From: Spirochaetales bacterium
GTDB lineage: Bacteria > Spirochaetota > Spirochaetia > DSM-27196 > SLST01
NCBI GenBank assembly: GCA_030642995.1
Contig: DAOWMR010000038.1
Coordinates: forward strand, 1-12,005
Length of the DNA stretch: 12,005 nt
Direction of reading: 5' to 3'
Part shown: positions 1 to 6,631 of the stretch, in pieces
Layout: every line of letters begins with the position of its first letter
Numbering within the stretch: the stretch's first letter is position 1
The notes under the pieces: generated by a model
Told to the model about the DNA's origin: nothing
The model's input: only the letters and a program-made list of their open reading frames with translations
Databases searched by the model: none
Translations under genes and position numbers: made by a program

Positions 1-1326
1 CGGGAATGAGAATATAGCATGTCGATTCTCGCTCGTGACTGTTTGAGACGCGACGACCTCACCTGCAGAGACGAGTTCAAGAGTATCGTTGTTGGCGCCC
101 TGCACGCTGCATTCCACGATCACTTCCTCGCCACCGCGGACGGAGAGCCCATCGCCGATGCCCGCCCGGACACCATCGCCCCGGGCAACCCGAAGGCTGA
201 TCCACGGCCCCGCCGGGTCTGCGGCTATTGTGACGTGCCCGGCGCGTATGCCGGTGAGGATAGCCGCCGTACTGAGGCTCGTTGCTCTGACACGTGTCGC
301 GGGCGTACTTACCTGATACGGAAAGTGCGGATCGTAATCCTTCGGCTGGTGGCGATCGCTGCCGCCCACGCCAACGATTCGTTTGCCCTCGGTCAGGAGC
401 TCATCCCACCACCGAACGGCGGCAAGATTCGCGGCGTTCCACAGACCTTGCCACACCTCAATGGCATCGAAACCGTCCACCCAACCGTACTCCCACGGAA
501 CATCGGAGTGGGGGTGATTGATCGATATCAGCGCGCCCTGGGCGTGGGCTGCCCGGATAACGTCTGGTATCTCCCTGGTCTCGCGATGACGAAAATCCAC
601 CCACTCTTCCAAACCCCAGACGTTGGCGTGACCGTAGTAAGTGGTCACCTCCATGCCGGGGAGGAGAAGCATCTCCTCGGAAGAGAAGCGATCGAGTTCT
701 GCAAGATGACTCACGGTATTGTGGTCGGTAACGGCAAGGAAATCCAATCCGCGCCGACGGGCAACGTCTGCGATTTCCTCGACACCGGCCTGAGCATCAC
801 TGTGGTGGGTGTGTGAGTGGAGATCACCCACAAACCATGCCGACCCCTTGAACCCGCCGGCGGGACGAGCCTCGTGGGGCTCTCGTGCCGGTTCTTCGAG
901 AACCGGGCTTGCGGTCCCGTGGGTGAGCGTGATCGTGACGGTGTAGTCACACCCGGCGTCCCCGATTCGGTAGAGTCCAAGAATGATGGTCCAGTTTCCG
1001 GCGGGCATCGGGCCGGAAAGGTACCCCGGTGTGGCATCATCCAAGTCGACGAAGAACTCACTTCGTGCGCCACCACTCCAGCCCCGAAACACCGGTTCAT
1101 CATCTCCTGCTCCGGGACTGAATATGCCGATATCCAATACGTTTTCGAGCCCGGCCCTGGATTCAGCAAAGCTGGTTCGAGTGTAATCGTACTGCACGTC
1201 AATTCGGGCAACACCGGGGGGAACTTCAAACGACAAATAGCGATAGTCTTCCGATCGTTTTTCCTGCCTGGTCACGTGACCGGCAAGTGTGATCTTTCCA
1301 TCTGCCGCACGATTCATCGCACCCAT
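1..1326 (-). CDS. CehA/McbA-type PHP-domain metallohydrolase, 3' end beyond window
   Basis: This is a predicted metal-dependent hydrolase of the PHP superfamily, probably a phosphoesterase or related esterase; cytoplasmic, as no signal peptide is visible. The frame stays open for 442 codons to the window edge, so the C-terminus is missing. Residues 1-160 form a beta-rich N-terminal domain without recognisable catalytic residues. The PHP core follows: GDLHSHTHHSD at 167-177, VTDHNT at 199-204, GMEVT around 224-228, GHANVWG at 232-238, INHPH at 269-273, EVW at 290-292 and GGSDRH at 321-326. These His and Asp residues are the expected metal ligands and all are present. The start is ATG 1326 or, three codons later, ATG 1317; neither has a strong ribosome-binding site. 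It lies 13 bp after the regulator's stop and is the last visible gene of the operon. CehA (carbaryl hydrolase) and McbA are namesakes only; the natural substrate here is unknown. Confidence 0.9.
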   Translation of the reverse strand, partial: MGAMNRAADGKITLAGHVTRQEKRSEDYRYLSFEVPPGVARIDVQYDYTRTSFAESRAGLENVLDIGIFSPGAGDDEPVFRGWSGGARSEFFVDLDDATPGYLSGPMPAGNWTIILGLYRIGDAGCDYTVTITLTHGTASPVLEEPAREPHEARPAGGFKGSAWFVGDLHSHTHHSDAQAGVEEIADVARRRGLDFLAVTDHNTVSHLAELDRFSSEEMLLLPGMEVTTYYGHANVWGLEEWVDFRHRETREIPDVIRAAHAQGALISINHPHSDVPWEYGWVDGFDAIEVWQGLWNAANLAAVRWWDELLTEGKRIVGVGGSDRHQPKDYDPHFPYQVSTPATRVRATSLSTAAILTGIRAGHVTIAADPAGPWISLRVARGDGVRAGIGDGLSVRGGEEVIVECSVQGANNDTLELVSAGEVVASQTVTSENRHAIFSFP

Positions 1327-1339
1327 ACCCGTAGCCCGC

Positions 1340-2449
1340 TCAATCTGAAGCGATTCGAGCCACACTTGACCGAATGGCCAGTTCCGGCTCAAGGGTCATC
1401 TTGATTGGACCCGAGGTTTCCTGCCCGTGGCCATTGAGGATGATCTCAATAGCGTAGTGGCCGAGGTCCTCGAGCTTCTGAATCACGGCAGTGAGGAATC
1501 CGTCCTTGATGCCGGCAAAGGCGTGGTCATCAAAGGAACAGAGCGAGATATCGGCAGGAACCCTGATGCCCGCCTGCTCGAGTACGAGGTACACTTCGCG
1601 GGCGAGTTCACTCTCACAGCAGAATAGCGCCGTGATCCGGTTGTCACTGATCCACCGAAGTACCTCGCTTGCCCGTGCGGCAACTTGGTCGACCGGGATA
1701 TCAAGGTGCAGGGCATTGTTGATTGTCATGTCCCGATTGAGAAAGGCAGTCTTCACGCCCTGCAGGCGGTCTCGAATGGACGTGTTCTCCGGATGCTCGT
1801 AGACACAGCCAATGCGCTTGTGCCCCATTGAGATCAGATACTCGACCATCTTCGAGGCTCCCTGCTGGTGGTTGGACGTCACGAAGTGTCCGTCGTATTC
1901 CGGTACACATCTGTCAAGCTGCACCACGGTGAACCTATTGTCCGCCAGTTTTCGCAGACTCGCACCGAGCAGGCGATTCAGCGGGCGAGAGTTGCTCACA
2001 ATTGGAATGACGACAAGCCCCCCCTCTGCCGGCTTCGGAAGCTGATTGATGACGTCGATGAGTTCGCTCGTGTCTTTCCCCGGCTTTTTGAGGACGAGGT
2101 GAATGTTCCCGGACGGGTGCTGGCCCACGGCGCGACGCATTCCGTGGATGATGTCCTTTTCTATGCCGCGTTGGTTGCTGTACAGAATTGCGTAGATGTC
2201 GATTGAGGAGTTGGTCGCGACTCTCTTGACGTAGCTCCCGCTCCCTCGGATACGATAGATCCATCCATCGCGCGCCAGTTCCATGAGCGCCTGCCGCACC
2301 GGAGTCCTGCTGACTTTGAGGTTCCGCATCAGGGCACTTTCGGTTGGTAGTCTGTCTCCAGGTTTCAGATCACCGGACCGGATCTTGTTCTCGACGTAGT
2401 CCCTCACGAATAAGTGTTTCTTCATATCGGGAGCGATCGACTTGTTCAT
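1340..2449 (-). CDS. GntR-HTH / LacI-type sugar-responsive transcriptional regulator
   Basis: This is a 369-residue chimeric regulator with the AraR-like layout. A GntR winged helix spans residues about 10-75, with LPTESALMRNLKVSRTPVRQ as the helix-turn-helix and GSGSYV as the wing. A LacI/GalR-type periplasmic-binding-like effector domain follows at about 82-365, with GHKRIGCVY and the segment DISLCSFDD typical of that fold. It probably represses the operon until a sugar or sugar-phosphate ligand binds. I chose ATG 2449 because it overlaps the permease stop (ATGA) and begins just before the GntR domain. The open frame reaches 2680, but that part lies inside the permease gene and looks nothing like a protein domain. 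Being inside the operon suggests autoregulation; a candidate operator lies at 6426-6448. Confidence 0.92.
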   Translation of the reverse strand: MNKSIAPDMKKHLFVRDYVENKIRSGDLKPGDRLPTESALMRNLKVSRTPVRQALMELARDGWIYRIRGSGSYVKRVATNSSIDIYAILYSNQRGIEKDIIHGMRRAVGQHPSGNIHLVLKKPGKDTSELIDVINQLPKPAEGGLVVIPIVSNSRPLNRLLGASLRKLADNRFTVVQLDRCVPEYDGHFVTSNHQQGASKMVEYLISMGHKRIGCVYEHPENTSIRDRLQGVKTAFLNRDMTINNALHLDIPVDQVAARASEVLRWISDNRITALFCCESELAREVYLVLEQAGIRVPADISLCSFDDHAFAGIKDGFLTAVIQKLEDLGHYAIEIILNGHGQETSGPIKMTLEPELAIRSSVARIASD

Positions 2450-3318
2450 TCCTTGATCGCTCCGATCATGATTCCCTTGATGAAATACTTCTGGGCAAAG
2501 ACATACACGAATATGAGTGGGATTATTGAAATGACAATGCCCGCCATCCTCGTGTTGTTGGCGACCTGTTGAGTCGTGCTCGTCAGTTCCTGGTTCACAA
2601 CCAGGCTCCGAAGGGCAATCTGAAGCGTGTACTTCGTCGGCGAATTGATGAAAAGCACCGCCGGCAAGAACTGATTCCACCGTGACACAAACTGGAAGAT
2701 CGAAATGGTCGCGATTCCCGGGAGCGCGAGAGGCAAATAGATCCGAGAGAATATCGTGAACTCCTTGGCGCCGTCCATTAACGCCGACTCGGCCAGTGAA
2801 ACCGGAATTCCCTCGAAGTAGTTTTTCATCAGAAGAATGCTGAACGTCGCAACGATATCTATCAAGATCAGCGCATAGAGGGTGTCCATCAGACCCAGCC
2901 GCCGCATCATGACGAACACAGGAATGATAATCATCTGAAATGGAATCATCATCGGGAGCGTTACCATAAGCACCAGCAACGCTTTGCCGATGAATCGCTG
3001 CTTGGTAAGAACGTACCCGGCCATCGAGGTAAAAAACACGTGCAGCAGGGTGCCGGCTACGGTAACGATGGTGTTGTTCAGGAAAGGCCGCAAGATTGCA
3101 ACCCTCTCGAAGAGAATTTTGTACCCAACCGTGCTCGGCTCACGCGGGAAGAGCTTGATCGTTCTGTCGAATGACTCGAGGTCGGTGGTGAATGATACCG
3201 CAAGTACGTTGATCAACGGCACCAGCATTGACAGCACGAGCACTACCAGAATGATGTTATTGGCAATGACGAACAGCCGGCGGCTGAACAGGGAGGTTGA
3301 TATCTGATTGGATCTCAC
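2446..3318 (-). CDS. Carbohydrate ABC transporter permease, LplC/YtcP (MalG-like) type
   Basis: This is an inner-membrane subunit of a CUT1 sugar importer, about 290 residues, the usual size for the family. The first membrane helix is at about 15-40 and several more follow (TVAGTLLHVFFTSMAGYVLT, ALLVLMVTLPMMIPFQMIII, ALILIDIVATFSILLMKNYF). The cytoplasmic EAA loop that docks the ATPase is clear: AESALMDGAKEF followed by RIYLPLALPG. The C-terminus, KYFIKGIMIGAIKE, is typical of LplC/YtcP proteins. Two GTG codons in tandem (3321 and 3318) follow a purine-rich GGAGGAGGA; 3318 has the better spacing. It starts 13 bp or less after the stop of the partner permease, and its own stop overlaps the regulator's start, so these genes are translationally linked. 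Confidence 0.94.
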   Translation of the reverse strand: MRSNQISTSLFSRRLFVIANNIILVVLVLSMLVPLINVLAVSFTTDLESFDRTIKLFPREPSTVGYKILFERVAILRPFLNNTIVTVAGTLLHVFFTSMAGYVLTKQRFIGKALLVLMVTLPMMIPFQMIIIPVFVMMRRLGLMDTLYALILIDIVATFSILLMKNYFEGIPVSLAESALMDGAKEFTIFSRIYLPLALPGIATISIFQFVSRWNQFLPAVLFINSPTKYTLQIALRSLVVNQELTSTTQQVANNTRMAGIVISIIPLIFVYVFAQKYFIKGIMIGAIKE

Positions 3319-3331
3319 CACTCCTCCTCCA

Positions 3332-4222
3332 TCACACGTGGTACTTCATGAGTCGACGCGACGTCAGTGTAATCACCAGAGTGATAGCGAAGATGAAAAC
3401 TGAAATGGCTGCGGCGTACCCAAGGTCAAACTGCTCCAGTCCACGTATGTAAACGTAGTACATGAGCACATCCACCTTCGGTGCTACCACTTCATTTCTC
3501 ATCACGTAGATCTGATCGAAAATGCGTAGAGCACCCATGACATTCAACAGAAGCACGACCTTCAGGGTGCGCAGGAGTTCAGGCACGGTGATGTACATGG
3601 CCCGCTTGAACCCCCCGGCGCCGTCGATCATTGCCGCTTCATACAGCTCCGGATTGATTCCCGCGATTGCCGCAAGGAAAAGGATGCACACGTAACCCGC
3701 CTGCTTCCAGAGGTTTATGCCGATGTAGAGCGGTCGCGCCAGATTCTCTTTCACCAGGAAGAACACCGGATCCGCCCCAAACAATCCGCGAATAGCATTC
3801 ACGATCCCTCCGTTCGGAGCGAGAATGAATATCCAGATTCCGCCGACCACAACCCACGAGAACAGGTGGGGCAAATAGAGGATGGTTTGGACGAACCTTT
3901 TCCAGGGTGAGAACATCACTTCGTTGAGCATCATGGCCAGGAACATGGGGATAAACGCGGTCAGCACCACGTTGGAGAAACCCAGAATAATCGTGTTCCG
4001 AAAAACGCGCCAGAAACCGGCCGTATCAAACACGGTCTGGTAGTTCTGGAACCCGATGTACTTGCTCTCTCCAACGAATCGATAATCCTGGAAACTGATA
4101 TTGGTGCCGTCAACCACCGGCAGGTAGGCGAACAGGATGAAGTATACCACCGCCGGCAGAATGAGAAGATAGAGCATCCAGTCTTTTCTGATCCGGTATG
4201 CAGTTCGGCCTATAGAACGCAC
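3332..4222 (-). CDS. Carbohydrate ABC transporter permease, LplB/YteP (UgpA-like) type
   Basis: This is the second membrane subunit of the CUT1 importer and the partner of the adjacent LplC-type permease. It has about six membrane segments, starting with MLYLLILPAVVYFILFAYLP just after a short basic N-terminus. The EAA loop reads YEAAMIDGAGGFKRAMYITV and matches family position, about 90 residues from the C-terminus. The ending, SRRLMKYHV, is typical. Start choice: GTG 4222 is preceded by GGGAGG at good spacing and leaves about 14 residues before the first helix. GTG 4252, only 3 bp after the upstream stop, would add ten residues but has no close ribosome-binding site. It sits between the HAD gene and the LplC-type permease in one transcription unit. 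No ATPase gene accompanies the pair. Confidence 0.94.
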   Translation of the reverse strand: MRSIGRTAYRIRKDWMLYLLILPAVVYFILFAYLPVVDGTNISFQDYRFVGESKYIGFQNYQTVFDTAGFWRVFRNTIILGFSNVVLTAFIPMFLAMMLNEVMFSPWKRFVQTILYLPHLFSWVVVGGIWIFILAPNGGIVNAIRGLFGADPVFFLVKENLARPLYIGINLWKQAGYVCILFLAAIAGINPELYEAAMIDGAGGFKRAMYITVPELLRTLKVVLLLNVMGALRIFDQIYVMRNEVVAPKVDVLMYYVYIRGLEQFDLGYAAAISVFIFAITLVITLTSRRLMKYHV

Positions 4223-4255
4223 ACGTCCCTCCCGGTCACTGTCTGTTGCCACAGG

Positions 4256-4864
4256 TCAATTGTCACTCGGCTCTCCGTTGTCTATATGATCGATGACGCT
4301 CAGGACGTTAAGCATCCCCTTCTCGCCTGAAGTCGGCGGCAGTACACAGTGTACCCCCGGACACACTCGCTCCACGGCGCGAATGTTCCACTGGTCGTCG
4401 TCAACGAACAGCACCTGCGTGTTTGCAATCGGCTTGTCGCCGCACTCGCGCGCGTTCCACTCGCCAATGATTTCCGCCGTCCAAAGCCCCTTGATGTCCG
4501 ACTTCTCCGGCCGCTTAGGCGTCCCGTGATCGGGACGTTCCGCGATCCGAGAATGCCGTACAAAACCGTCCGTATTCAAGTTGTAGATGTCTGATTCTAT
4601 CCAGCGCCAGGCATCCGGGGTATTGAGCGAGTTAATGGACACGTGAAGCCGCCGGCGGTGGAGCTCCCGAAACATCTCACGCACCCCGGGGTATATCCGA
4701 TTGCTGACGCCATCGTACCTGTACATGTGGTCAGGGTCTATGCGGTAGAACACGTCACCGTGTCCGTCACCATCTGGTTTAGAGACCGCTCGCTCATCCG
4801 GAACCTCTTCCCAGAGGGTCCAGCCCATGTCCAGAATCACGAGTCGTATTTGATCGGTTGCCAT
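4256..4864 (-). CDS. HAD-superfamily protein, MDP-1 / acid phosphatase-like, altered motif I
   Basis: This 202-residue protein resembles magnesium-dependent phosphatase-1 (Acid_PPase family). Motif I is LDMGWTLW at residues 11-18: Asp12 is the expected nucleophile, and the TLW tail is the MDP-1 hallmark, where the family normally reads DLDYTLW. Gly14 replaces the second Asp, the usual general acid/base. Ser76 or Ser79, in HVSINSLNTPDAW, may serve as motif II. Lys residues at 117-125 are candidates for motif III. VLFVDDDQWN at 151-160 is the metal-binding motif IV. The ATG at 4864 is preceded by GAGAGG at a normal distance. No signal peptide is seen, so it is probably cytoplasmic. Its place between the binding protein and the permeases argues for a role tied to the imported substrate, such as removing phosphate. 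With Gly14 it could also be a slow phosphatase, a phosphotransferase or a binding protein. Confidence 0.8.
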   Translation of the reverse strand: MATDQIRLVILDMGWTLWEEVPDERAVSKPDGDGHGDVFYRIDPDHMYRYDGVSNRIYPGVREMFRELHRRRLHVSINSLNTPDAWRWIESDIYNLNTDGFVRHSRIAERPDHGTPKRPEKSDIKGLWTAEIIGEWNARECGDKPIANTQVLFVDDDQWNIRAVERVCPGVHCVLPPTSGEKGMLNVLSVIDHIDNGEPSDN

Positions 4865-4916
4865 CCTGTACCTCTCCCGGACGAGCCCGACAGATCTGGG
4901 ACTCCAGCCGATACGG

Positions 4917-4940
4917 AGCCTGCCTCTCGCGAGGCAGGCT
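4917..4940 (-). terminator. Perfect 10-bp hairpin between binding-protein and HAD genes (3'-end stabiliser or attenuator)
   Basis: AGCCTGCCTC and GAGGCAGGCT pair perfectly around a four-base loop, 31 bp after the stop of the binding-protein gene and about 53 bp before the HAD start. Read in the operon's direction (minus strand), no run of U follows, so it is a poor intrinsic terminator. It is more likely an mRNA 3'-end stabiliser or partial attenuator that keeps binding-protein message above permease message, as in other binding-protein operons. On the plus strand a T-rich TTCTCTT follows, but no gene there needs ending. Confidence 0.65.
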
Positions 4941-4970
4941 TCTCTTCAAGTATTGGGTCGCACCACTGCT

Positions 4971-6371
4971 CTAATACCGGCCGATGCCCTCCTCTGCAAA
5001 TCGGGCTCTCATGTTCGCAACTCCCTGTGCGGCGGTGATGTCGCCCAGAATGATCTTCGCCGCTTCACCACGGGTGATGTCTTCCCAGATCTTGTCGTGG
5101 GCAGTCGCCATCTGGGGCAATGCGTAGTCGCGCACGATTGCGGCCGCCTCATCAAATCCCGGCAGTTCTCCAAACGGATTGACCCATGCGAGAGACTTGG
5201 GCTGTGGAGCACCGTGATCCATTGCGTGCGCTTCTCCAATCTCGGTCAGCACGTACTTGCCGTCCACCATGTTGTAGTCGTGACCGAGAATCCCAAGAGT
5301 ACTGATTACGTTTCCGTCATAGGTATGCCAGAACTCGGCAACCTGGAATGCTTCATCCTTGTACTCCGACAGGCCAGGGACGACCATGAATCCGTCACCG
5401 CCGGCTTTGAGCAGGCGTCCGCCGGGTCCTTCGGGGGGCGCAATCCCTCTCGCCTCGAACGGGTTGTTCGGATCTTCGGCATGGACCTGCTGGTTGTACA
5501 GACCGACCCAGGCAGCCCAGTACCAGTTCATACCGGACTTGTCGGTCATGAACAGTTCCCGGAAAGCACCTGAGTTGTTGGTAATGAAGTTCGGTTCCAG
5601 GAGTCCGTCCGCGTAGATCTTGGCAAGCCACTCGTACACGGGAATTGCAGCGTCGGTCGCATAGGGCGAGTAGAACTCGCCGCCCTCGTCATAGGCCCAT
5701 CCGCGCATGAGGCCGTAGGCGCCGAAGAGTCCCACGGTGTCGTACAGCGTGTAACCGATCGCCATGCCGTAGGTGTCATCTATGCCATTGCCGTCGGGAT
5801 CGTCGTAGGTGAAGGCGTACAGAACATCATAGAAGTCATCAAAGGTCTGGGGTTCGGCCAAGCCGAGTTTGTCCAACCAGTCGCCACGAACGATCGGTAG
5901 CGTACCCTGTTCAAACTTGTTGAACACGCCGTAGATCTCGCCGTCCGGACTCCGTACCCGCTCCCACTCCGCCGGGTCGATAATCTTGGGATCGCTCAAC
6001 ACCGGTGACGCCGCTATCCTGTCCGTCAGTGGTTCAAGGAGGCCCTGCTCCACAAAGCTCACATACGTTCCACCGCCGGCATAGGCGATGTCTACCTGCT
6101 CGCCCGAGGCCAGCATCGTCGTCAGTTTTGTTGTGTACTCGCTGCCCGGCGGTTTGACAAGCTGAACGCGTATCCCCGTGAGTCGTTCCACCTCGTCCTC
6201 AAACAGCGGGTTCTCCTCGGGCTCACGTCCGCCTTGAACACTCGTCACCCAAATCAGTGTCGGCTTCTCGCCATCCGATTCGTCGCTTCCGGTCGCGAAC
6301 AACCCTGTCCCCGCAACCAGGAACAGTAGCAGAGCGACTGTCAGCACTCTCGTGACCACTTTGTTGATCAT
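4971..6371 (-). CDS. Sugar ABC transporter substrate-binding protein, LplA/YtcQ-like (CUT1)
   Basis: This is a 466-residue extracytoplasmic solute-binding protein, the ligand receptor for the two downstream permeases. The signal peptide has a basic start (MINKVVTRVL), a hydrophobic core (TVALLLFLVAGTGLFA) and a probable signal-peptidase I cut near residue 26. There is no cysteine in the whole protein, so it is not a lipoprotein, unlike many LplA/YtcQ relatives. DDPDGNGIDDTYG at 190-202 resembles the calcium-binding loop seen in large oligosaccharide-binding proteins such as AlgQ2. Aromatic-rich stretches such as SGMNWYWAAWVGLY fit sugar stacking. The length suits oligosaccharides rather than monosaccharides. 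ATG 6371 follows a strong ribosome-binding site, AAGGAGGA, at good spacing. It is the first gene of the operon, downstream of a candidate promoter at 6408-6436. The exact ligand cannot be deduced. Confidence 0.94.
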   Translation of the reverse strand: MINKVVTRVLTVALLLFLVAGTGLFATGSDESDGEKPTLIWVTSVQGGREPEENPLFEDEVERLTGIRVQLVKPPGSEYTTKLTTMLASGEQVDIAYAGGGTYVSFVEQGLLEPLTDRIAASPVLSDPKIIDPAEWERVRSPDGEIYGVFNKFEQGTLPIVRGDWLDKLGLAEPQTFDDFYDVLYAFTYDDPDGNGIDDTYGMAIGYTLYDTVGLFGAYGLMRGWAYDEGGEFYSPYATDAAIPVYEWLAKIYADGLLEPNFITNNSGAFRELFMTDKSGMNWYWAAWVGLYNQQVHAEDPNNPFEARGIAPPEGPGGRLLKAGGDGFMVVPGLSEYKDEAFQVAEFWHTYDGNVISTLGILGHDYNMVDGKYVLTEIGEAHAMDHGAPQPKSLAWVNPFGELPGFDEAAAIVRDYALPQMATAHDKIWEDITRGEAAKIILGDITAAQGVANMRARFAEEGIGRY

Positions 6372-6407
6372 GAATTCCTCCTTCTCGGAATGATCTCAAT
6401 TGCAGCC

Positions 6408-6436
6408 ATTGTAGCATCGGAGTTGTCAAGTTGCAA
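6408..6436 (-). promoter_or_regulatory. Predicted sigma-70-type promoter of the ABC transporter operon
   Basis: On the minus strand, TTGCAA (6436-6431) and TACAAT (6413-6408) are separated by exactly 17 bp. The -10 box matches consensus at five of six bases and the -35 box at four. Transcription would start near 6400, giving a leader of about 28 nt that contains the strong ribosome-binding site of the binding-protein gene. A perfect TTGACA (6429-6424) lies nearby but has no -10 box at a workable distance. Confidence 0.6.
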
Positions 6437-6448
6437 TAACAACCTTGA
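6426..6448. promoter_or_regulatory. Candidate operator (imperfect inverted repeat over the -35 box)
   Basis: TCAAGTTG (6426-6433) is followed, after CAATAA, by CAACCTTGA (6440-6448): two arms that are reverse complements apart from one extra C. The repeat covers the predicted -35 box, where a bound repressor would block RNA polymerase. The GntR/LacI-type regulator encoded in the same operon is the obvious candidate to bind it. This is a pattern-based prediction only. Confidence 0.45.
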
Positions 6449-6479
6449 GTATTTTCGTGCATTCTAGCGCAAAGAACCT

Positions 6480-6517
6480 CGATTCTCTCGATTATTACCG
6501 ATTCTGATGTCGATATT
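6480..6517. repeat. Four CGATT-like repeats near helical spacing
   Basis: CGATT occurs at 6480, 6489 and 6499, and CGATATT begins at 6511, so the copies start 9, 10 and 12 bp apart, roughly one helical turn. They lie in the 260-bp gap between the divergent transporter operon and hisS. They might be binding sites for a cooperative regulator, or chance in an AT-richer stretch. Apart from these and the operon promoter I see no clear signal in this gap; a promoter for hisS could not be assigned. Confidence 0.3.
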
Positions 6518-6631
6518 CGGACCTTTCAGTCAATTAGGTACTATCAATATTGCAGGAAATCAGCAACGAAAAGGTTGACCATCACACCAGGCCCTTGCCA
6601 CAGTCGGGTCAGGCCGGGATATTGTGTGGTT

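Noticed and set aside
19..816. Plus-strand open frame of 265 codons
   Set aside because: It is antisense to the PHP hydrolase, whose minus-strand frame shows intact catalytic motifs; the plus translation has no recognisable domain.
711..1229. Minus-strand open frame of 172 codons
   Set aside because: It is an out-of-frame shadow of the PHP gene, rich in Pro, Ser and Thr, with no motif.
2450..2680. N-terminal extension of the GntR/LacI regulator
   Set aside because: It lies wholly inside the permease gene, is Cys/His-rich and low in hydrophobics, and precedes a normal GntR start at 2449 with ATGA coupling.
6371..6393. ATTCC/GGAAT pairing around the ribosome-binding site of the binding-protein gene, as a possible translational switch
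   Set aside because: Only five base pairs with an eight-base loop; too weak to claim without conservation.
6424..6429. Perfect TTGACA on the minus strand as the -35 box
   Set aside because: No -10-like hexamer lies 16-18 bp downstream; TTGCAA paired with TACAAT at 17 bp is better.
6575..6631. Upstream TTG start for hisS
   Set aside because: The added residues resemble no HisRS N-terminus, and ATG 6632 fits the family length.
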